64,000 bases of DNA from Phaeospirillum sp. (GTDB taxonomy: Bacteria > Pseudomonadota > Alphaproteobacteria > Rhodospirillales > Magnetospirillaceae). Location of the stretch: NCBI GenBank assembly GCA_030651575.1, contig JAUSFB010000030.1:62001-126000 (forward strand). The letters run 5' to 3'. Below are positions 59,229-64,000 of the stretch, one piece after another. The position numbers and the translations under genes were made by a program. A model generated the notes under the pieces. The model did no database searches and was not told the origin of the DNA. It saw only the letters and a program-made list of their open reading frames with translations. Positions within the stretch are counted from its first letter, which is position 1; the number at the start of each line of letters is the position of its first letter.

Positions 59229-61946
59229 ATGATCGACGACCGCGAGGAACGTCCGTCTCCCGATGCCTTGCTGGCCGCCGCCCAGCGCGAATTGCGCGGG
59301 CGGCTGAAGATCTTTCTGGGCGCAGCTCCCGGCGTGGGCAAGACCTACGCCATGTTGCAGGCGGCGCGCGAGCGCAAGCGCGACGGCATCGATCTGGTGG
59401 CCGGCGTGGTCGAGACCCATGGACGGCGCGAGACCGAGGCGCAGCTGGTCGATATTGATGTCCTTGCGCCACGCCAGATGGAGTATCGCGGCAAGGCCTT
59501 CCGCGAGATGGACCTGGACGCCATCCTCGCCCGTCACCCGCAGTTGGTCCTGGTGGACGAGCTGGCCCATACCAATGTCCCCGGCTCGCGCCATCTCAAG
59601 CGCTGGCAGGATGTGGAGGAAATCCTCGCCGCTGGCATCGACGTTTACAGCACGCTCAACATCCAGCATCTGGAAAGCCTCAACGACATCGTCGAGCAGA
59701 TTTCCGGGGTTAAGGTCAGGGAAACCCTGCCCGACAGCGTGCTGTCCTCGGCCGACGAGATCGAACTGATCGACCTGCCGCCCCAGGAACTGATCAAGCG
59801 CCTGCACGAGGGCAAGGTCTATGTCCCCGAACAGGCCAAGCGGGCGGTGGCGAGCTTCTTCTCCCCCGGCAACCTCACCGCGTTGCGCGAGATGGCGTTG
59901 CGTCACGCCGCCGAGCGGGTCGACGCTCAGATGGTCGACTACATGCGGGAACACGCCATTCCGGGGCCGTGGCCGACCCGCGAGCGGATCATGGTCTGCA
60001 TCGATGAAAAGGTCGATGCCGCCAAGCTGGTGCGCGTCGCCAAGCGGGCCGCCGATCGCCGTGGCGCCGCCTGGGTGGTGGTCACGGTGGAGACGTCGAG
60101 CTCCCATACCCAGACCGAGGCCGACAAGGATCGTATCGCCGAGGCCTTGCGCTTGGCCCAGCAATTGGGCGGCGAGACCGTGCTGTTGCAGGGCGACGAC
60201 GTGGTCGCCACCCTGCTGAACTACGCCCGCGAGCACAATGCCACCCAGATCGTCGTGGGGCGTGCCCGTGTCCGTCGCTGGCGTCTGGGAAAGTCGGTGA
60301 CCGAGAGGCTGTTCGCAGAAAGCGGCGATTTCAACGTATTCGTGGTCGGCGGTGAGGATGACGACAAGCCGGTTTCCGCCATCCGGCGGCCAAAGGCCAG
60401 GATGCCGCCCGACTGGCTCAATCTTGCCTTCGCGCTGCTGTGCACGGGACTCGCCACCGGAATCGGCTTCCTGATCGACAGGTGGCTGCCGACCGCCAGT
60501 ATTTCGGTGGCCTTCCTGCTGGCGGTGATGGTGGTGGCCATGCGCTCGGGGCTAAGGCCCGCCATCCTGGCCTCGGTGGCCAGCTTCTTCGCCTTCAACT
60601 TCTTCTTCACCGAGCCGCGTTGGACCTTCGCCGTCACCGACACCCAGAACGTCCTGACCCTGGTGTTCTTCCTGATCGCCGCCGTCATTGTTTCCAACAT
60701 GGCCAGCCGCTTGCGCGCCCAGATCCTGGCGACGCGCGAAAGTGGGAGGCGGACCACCAATCTCTATGATTTCGGCCGTAAGGTCACGGCGGCGGCGACC
60801 CAGGACGACGTGTTGTGGGCGGTGGTCCATCACGTCGCCACCACCATCCATGGCAAGTCGCTGGTGCTGTTGCCCGGCGAGGCCGGGCTGGCTATCGCCG
60901 CCGGCTATCCACCGGAGGACCAGCTTGACGACCGCTCCGCCGCCGCCGCCGACTGGGCCTGGGCCCATGGCAAGCTGGCCGGGCGGGGGTCGGCGACCCT
61001 GCCGACCTCATTGTGGCTGTTCCTGCCCATGAAGACCGGACGCGGGCCGGTGGGCGTGCTGGGCGTCCAGATGATGGAGGACGCCGATATCCCATCACCG
61101 GATCAGATGCGCCTGCTGGAGACCCTGGCGGATCAGGCCGCCGTCGCCATCGAGCGCACCACCCTGGTGGCCGATATCGAGACCGCCCGTGTCGTCACCG
61201 AGCGGGAACGCCTGCGCTCGGCCCTGCTGTCATCGCTGTCCCATGATCTGCGCACCCCGCTGGTCTCCATCATGGGAGCGGCGTCCAGTTTGCAGAACTA
61301 CGACGAGATGATGGACCATGCCAGCCGTCACGAACTGACCCAGACCATCCAAGACGAGGCCGAGCGGCTCAACCGCTTCGTCCAGAACCTGCTGGACATG
61401 ACCAAGCTGGGAGCCGGGGCCTTGAAACCCCGCGCCGATTGGGCCGATCTCAACGATATCGTCGGTGCGGCGGTGGCGCGGACCCGTCGGCTGGCTCGGG
61501 CTCATACCATCAAGGTGGACATCGATCCCAGCGTGCCGCTGCTCTGCGTCGATCCGGTTCTGATGGAGCAGGTGTTTTTCAATCTGTTGGACAATGCCTG
61601 CAAATATGCTCCTCCTGGCACCACGGTGAAGGTCTGGGCGCAGCGGGCCCCCGATTACGTCACCATCGAGGTGGTCGATCAAGGCCCAGGTATCCCACCC
61701 GAGGCATGCGAGAAGGTGTTCGACATGTTCTACCGAGTCGATCAGGGGGATTCGAAGACCGCCGGAACCGGGCTGGGGCTGGCCATCTGCCGCGGCATCG
61801 TCGAGGCCCATGGCGGCACCATCAAGGCCGAACCGGGAATCCACGGTGCCGGAACGGCGATCATCATTCATCTGCCACAGCAGCGCGATATGGATGGCCT
61901 GGCGGCCCGGATCAGCGCCGACGGCGACCAAGGGGGCAATCCATGA
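59229..61946 (+). CDS. kdpD: Potassium sensor histidine kinase KdpD
   Basis: KdpD senses potassium limitation and phosphorylates KdpE. The 905-residue protein has the N-terminal KdpD domain with Walker A (GAAPGVGKT) near residue 34, then a universal-stress-protein domain (about 250-370) and a four-helix DUF4118 membrane region (about 395-505). A GAF-like domain follows, then the phospho-His near residue 672 (SHDLRTPL) and a C-terminal ATPase with N, D-x-G-P-G-I-P and G-T-G-L-G-L-A-I boxes. It is complete. Its stop overlaps the kdpE start (ATGA). Confidence 0.96.
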   Translation: MIDDREERPSPDALLAAAQRELRGRLKIFLGAAPGVGKTYAMLQAARERKRDGIDLVAGVVETHGRRETEAQLVDIDVLAPRQMEYRGKAFREMDLDAILARHPQLVLVDELAHTNVPGSRHLKRWQDVEEILAAGIDVYSTLNIQHLESLNDIVEQISGVKVRETLPDSVLSSADEIELIDLPPQELIKRLHEGKVYVPEQAKRAVASFFSPGNLTALREMALRHAAERVDAQMVDYMREHAIPGPWPTRERIMVCIDEKVDAAKLVRVAKRAADRRGAAWVVVTVETSSSHTQTEADKDRIAEALRLAQQLGGETVLLQGDDVVATLLNYAREHNATQIVVGRARVRRWRLGKSVTERLFAESGDFNVFVVGGEDDDKPVSAIRRPKARMPPDWLNLAFALLCTGLATGIGFLIDRWLPTASISVAFLLAVMVVAMRSGLRPAILASVASFFAFNFFFTEPRWTFAVTDTQNVLTLVFFLIAAVIVSNMASRLRAQILATRESGRRTTNLYDFGRKVTAAATQDDVLWAVVHHVATTIHGKSLVLLPGEAGLAIAAGYPPEDQLDDRSAAAADWAWAHGKLAGRGSATLPTSLWLFLPMKTGRGPVGVLGVQMMEDADIPSPDQMRLLETLADQAAVAIERTTLVADIETARVVTERERLRSALLSSLSHDLRTPLVSIMGAASSLQNYDEMMDHASRHELTQTIQDEAERLNRFVQNLLDMTKLGAGALKPRADWADLNDIVGAAVARTRRLARAHTIKVDIDPSVPLLCVDPVLMEQVFFNLLDNACKYAPPGTTVKVWAQRAPDYVTIEVVDQGPGIPPEACEKVFDMFYRVDQGDSKTAGTGLGLAICRGIVEAHGGTIKAEPGIHGAGTAIIIHLPQQRDMDGLAARISADGDQGGNP

Positions 61947-62626
61947 CTACCCGTATCCTGGTGATCGACGACGAGCCGCAGATCCGCAAGTTCATGCGGA
62001 TCTCGCTCGCCGCTAACGGCTACGAGGTGATCGAGGCCGAGAATGCGGCCCAAGGCATCGAAGCGGCCAACAGCCAGCAGCCCGACCTGCTGATTCTCGA
62101 CCTCGGCCTGCCCGACCTCGATGGCCAGGAGGTCATCAGCGCGGTGCGCGAGTGCTCCGACGTTCCCATCGTGGTGCTGTCGGTGCGGGCGGGTGAACTG
62201 GATAAGGTCGAGGCCCTCGATCGCGGCGCCAACGATTACATCGTCAAGCCGTTCGGCGTGGCCGAACTGATGGCCCGGGTCCGCGTCGTGCTGCGTCAGC
62301 GTGCCGCCAAGGGCAATGACGACGTGGTCGAGGCCGGGTCGGTGGTGATCGACCTGGGGCGGCGTATCGTCACCCGCCATGGCGAGGAGGTGCATCTATC
62401 CAAGCGGGAATGGGGCCTGCTGGCCTTTCTGGCCAGTCAGCCCGACCATGTGCTGACCCACAAACAGATCCTCAAGGAGGTGTGGGGTCCGGCCCATGGC
62501 GAGGATACCGCGTACCTCAGGGTCTACGTCAATCAGTTGCGCCAGAAGCTGGAGGTCGATCCGACGGCCCCCACCCTGATCGTCACCGACGCCGGGGTGG
62601 GCTATCGCCTGAAGCGGGGAGAATAG
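61943..62626 (+). CDS. kdpE: KDP operon response regulator KdpE
   Basis: KdpE is an OmpR-type activator of kdp. The 227-residue protein has a receiver with Asp9/Asp10, phospho-acceptor Asp53 and the K-P-F motif near residue 103, then a winged helix-turn-helix ending GYRLKRGE. It overlaps the kdpD stop by 4 bases, so the two are coupled. The intact copy makes clear what is missing from the fragment at 58466-58892. Confidence 0.96.
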   Translation: MTTRILVIDDEPQIRKFMRISLAANGYEVIEAENAAQGIEAANSQQPDLLILDLGLPDLDGQEVISAVRECSDVPIVVLSVRAGELDKVEALDRGANDYIVKPFGVAELMARVRVVLRQRAAKGNDDVVEAGSVVIDLGRRIVTRHGEEVHLSKREWGLLAFLASQPDHVLTHKQILKEVWGPAHGEDTAYLRVYVNQLRQKLEVDPTAPTLIVTDAGVGYRLKRGE

Positions 62627-62667
62627 CCTAACCATCACGGCCTTTTCGTCAAGGGCGTAAGTCGCCC

Positions 62668-62718
62668 GTAAAGGAACCTTTACACCCTCTCGTATCGAAC
62701 CTTAACGCCGTTCGGCGG
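62668..62718 (+). promoter_or_regulatory. Second kdp-like regulatory block, upstream of the KdpF-like gene
   Basis: It has an inverted repeat GTAAAGG-AA-CCTTTAC (62668-62683). The 42 bp from 62677 align with 53721-53762 without gaps at 28 positions, including CCTTTA, CTC, CCTTAA and GCCG. The TTTACACC inside it resembles the T-rich end of the E. coli KdpE site as I remember it. Confidence 0.5.
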
Positions 62719-62773
62719 GACAATGACTCCGTCGCCTCAAGGACGTGCGCGGCCTGGCGAAACGGAGGATGTC

Positions 62774-62971
62774 ATGGACAAGGATCTGTTGGGCCTGTTG
62801 ATCGGTATCGGCCTGTTGATCGCGTTTGTGGCTTATATGGCCCATATCTTTTTCAACCCGGATCGCTTCGGCTGGCTGGCGCTGTCTACCGCCGAGCCGA
62901 AAGTGCCGGCGGCCGGCGCGACACCAGTATGTGCTCGCTCGGGGAAATTTCGAACTGCGGCTTGGTATTAG
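62774..62971 (+). CDS. Small membrane protein resembling an extended KdpF
   Basis: The 65-residue protein starts at ATG 62774 with CGGAGG 6 nt upstream. It has one membrane helix (LLGLLIGIGLLIAFVAYM) followed by H-I-F-F-N-P-D-R-F, compared with Y-A-L-I-R-P-E-R-F in KdpF, then a 35-residue tail with no known motif. It is separated from kdpE by 147 bp carrying the kdp-like regulatory block. The KdpF relation is an inference; the tail may be cytoplasmic or periplasmic. Its stop overlaps the end of the minus-strand gene. Confidence 0.6.
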   Translation: MDKDLLGLLIGIGLLIAFVAYMAHIFFNPDRFGWLALSTAEPKVPAAGATPVCARSGKFRTAAWY

Positions 62972-64000
62972 CCCCGGTTCCCAAGCAGCGCCGAATAGAG
63001 GTCGATAGCGTTAAAGCGATACGCCGGATCGGGAGTGCCGACGGCGGTAGCAAGACCATCGCCGGCCACATAGTCAAAGCCGGAGCACAAGGCAGCCACA
63101 CTAAGACTGCGCGATGGAGACCCGTGAAGGTAGGTCTTGAGATTGGCCTTTTCCGCTGATGTGGTGAAATCATTCATTCTGCGGAACAGATCCCCCTCAT
63201 CCCCCTCCTCCTCTTTTTCATCGAGCGCGGCCCCCACGGCGTGGACCCGGGCTCCGACCAGTGCCGCGAACCTTGTTTCGGTCAGCCGAACCCGGACGTT
63301 TATGGCGAGACAGAACTGTCGAACCACGTTGAGCAGTTCAATCACCCGCCCTTCCGGGGTGCCATCGGGCAGCCCGACCAGTTCCAGGATGAGGTGACGC
63401 CGTACGATGGTCGGCAGGTTGGCGCAAACCGCGAGGTAGTCCTTGCGCAGGCGAAGGGTCGCCAAGGTCTCAAAATGCACCGGCGCACTGACCAGCGCGC
63501 GCTGATCGTTGGCGGCCAATGATTGGATATCCCCGGAAACCCTGACAAGCCCCAGACGATCGATCTCAGCCACCAGTTGCGGTGAGATATCGGCCATTGT
63601 CCGGCTGCCGACCAGGACGCAATCTCGTCCCATCGGGACTGTCGGCATGCACAGAAAGGTACCGATGGCTCTGCGTCGGACATGCCAGACCGGCCAATAT
63701 CGGAAGGTGATCTCGGAAATGGTGACCTTGCGGTCCTCGTAGTACCAATCGGTAAATCGCTCACACGCGGGCGCCGCAGAGGATGGGGATGGAGGCACGG
63801 TGGTCCAAGATCCATCTGGGTCGGCCTTTACGGAAGGCTCGGCGATTTCCCCGACATTCGCCGTTGGAACCGAAGCTTGCGCACACGGTGAAAAAGCCTT
63901 GGCGGCCTGACAAAGCGCTCGCGCGACCTCACCTTTGACATCCAGCCGCTCGAGGGTTACCTCCTGGGCGGTCAGCCGAGCCACGGCGGCGCCGACACGG
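62968..64000 (-). CDS. Unrecognised protein, C-terminal part (5' end outside window)
   Basis: The frame is open to the right edge. A GTG at 63984 could be read as a start, but upstream codons (R-V-G-A-A) continue without a stop, so the gene probably extends further. About 343 residues are visible. A Pro/Ser-rich linker is followed from about residue 80 by alternating strands and helices: F-R-Y-W-P-V-W, V-C-A-N-L-P, R-H-L-I-L-E-L-V-G-L, N-L-K-T-Y-L-H-G, A-A-L-C-S-G-F-D-Y-V-A-G-D. This order faintly recalls a degenerate EAL domain without its catalytic residues. I would not assign a function. Confidence 0.5.
   Translation of the reverse strand, partial: RVGAAVARLTAQEVTLERLDVKGEVARALCQAAKAFSPCAQASVPTANVGEIAEPSVKADPDGSWTTVPPSPSSAAPACERFTDWYYEDRKVTISEITFRYWPVWHVRRRAIGTFLCMPTVPMGRDCVLVGSRTMADISPQLVAEIDRLGLVRVSGDIQSLAANDQRALVSAPVHFETLATLRLRKDYLAVCANLPTIVRRHLILELVGLPDGTPEGRVIELLNVVRQFCLAINVRVRLTETRFAALVGARVHAVGAALDEKEEEGDEGDLFRRMNDFTTSAEKANLKTYLHGSPSRSLSVAALCSGFDYVAGDGLATAVGTPDPAYRFNAIDLYSALLGNRG

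Overview
This 64 kb window is GC-rich chromosomal DNA that looks like an alphaproteobacterium of the Rhodospirillales, closest in flavour to Magnetospirillum and its relatives. That call is an inference. It rests on the contiguous sdhCDAB / zapE / mdh-sucCD-sucAB-lpd organisation, a mesaconyl-CoA hydratase of the ethylmalonyl-CoA pathway, a plant-type glutamate-cysteine ligase, and dispersed repeats of the kind common in this group. No magnetosome, photosynthesis, rRNA or tRNA genes were seen.

Left part (1-16 kb): the tail of a very charged repeat protein, gshA, a C-terminally extended panD, queC, asnB, a TPR-methyltransferase, a NUDIX hydrolase, gltB and gltD (glutamate synthase), a divergent UppP-like membrane protein, a pair of 59-bp direct repeats, and mesaconyl-CoA hydratase. 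A strong terminator separates this from a 1007-residue secreted RTX/cadherin-like protein (16-19 kb), which has its own terminator.

Central metabolic block (19.2-35.8 kb): sdhCDAB ends in a clear terminator. A lipoprotein, a DHH phosphoesterase, zapE, two small accessory genes (one frameshifted) and then mdh, sucC, sucD, sucA, sucB and lpd follow. Together they encode the TCA cycle from 2-oxoglutarate to oxaloacetate except fumarase. Inter-gene hairpins follow mdh and sucD, and a REP-like double hairpin lies between sucB and lpd.

35.8-51.3 kb: a 548-residue protein with an internal WYL-like stretch; pgsA followed by molybdenum-cofactor genes (mobB, moeA, moaD, moaE); a minus-strand run with an unknown helical protein, ferredoxin-NADP reductase, a HAD phosphatase, pyrD and DUF952; then a LuxR-type response regulator, a PMR1-like P-type Ca/Mn ATPase, an MlaC-like periplasmic protein, a lipoprotein and guaA.

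51.3-53.7 kb is the accessory segment. Immediately after guaA, a familiar integration site, the sequence turns AT-rich. It holds a perfect 15-bp inverted repeat, two orphan small genes and about 0.6 kb without a gene. A HicA/HicB toxin-antitoxin pair (the 59-residue HicA is easily missed) and a divergent pair of tiny genes follow.

53.7-62.97 kb is a full potassium-uptake locus: a 27-residue membrane peptide, kdpF, kdpA, kdpB, kdpC, a remnant region, kdpD and kdpE. The remnant is a second, internally deleted kdpE fragment joined to a second kdpC-like fragment. After kdpE there is a small KdpF-like membrane protein. It is preceded by a sequence block that closely resembles the block upstream of the kdp operon, which suggests a second target of the same regulator. 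The window ends inside an unrecognised minus-strand gene.
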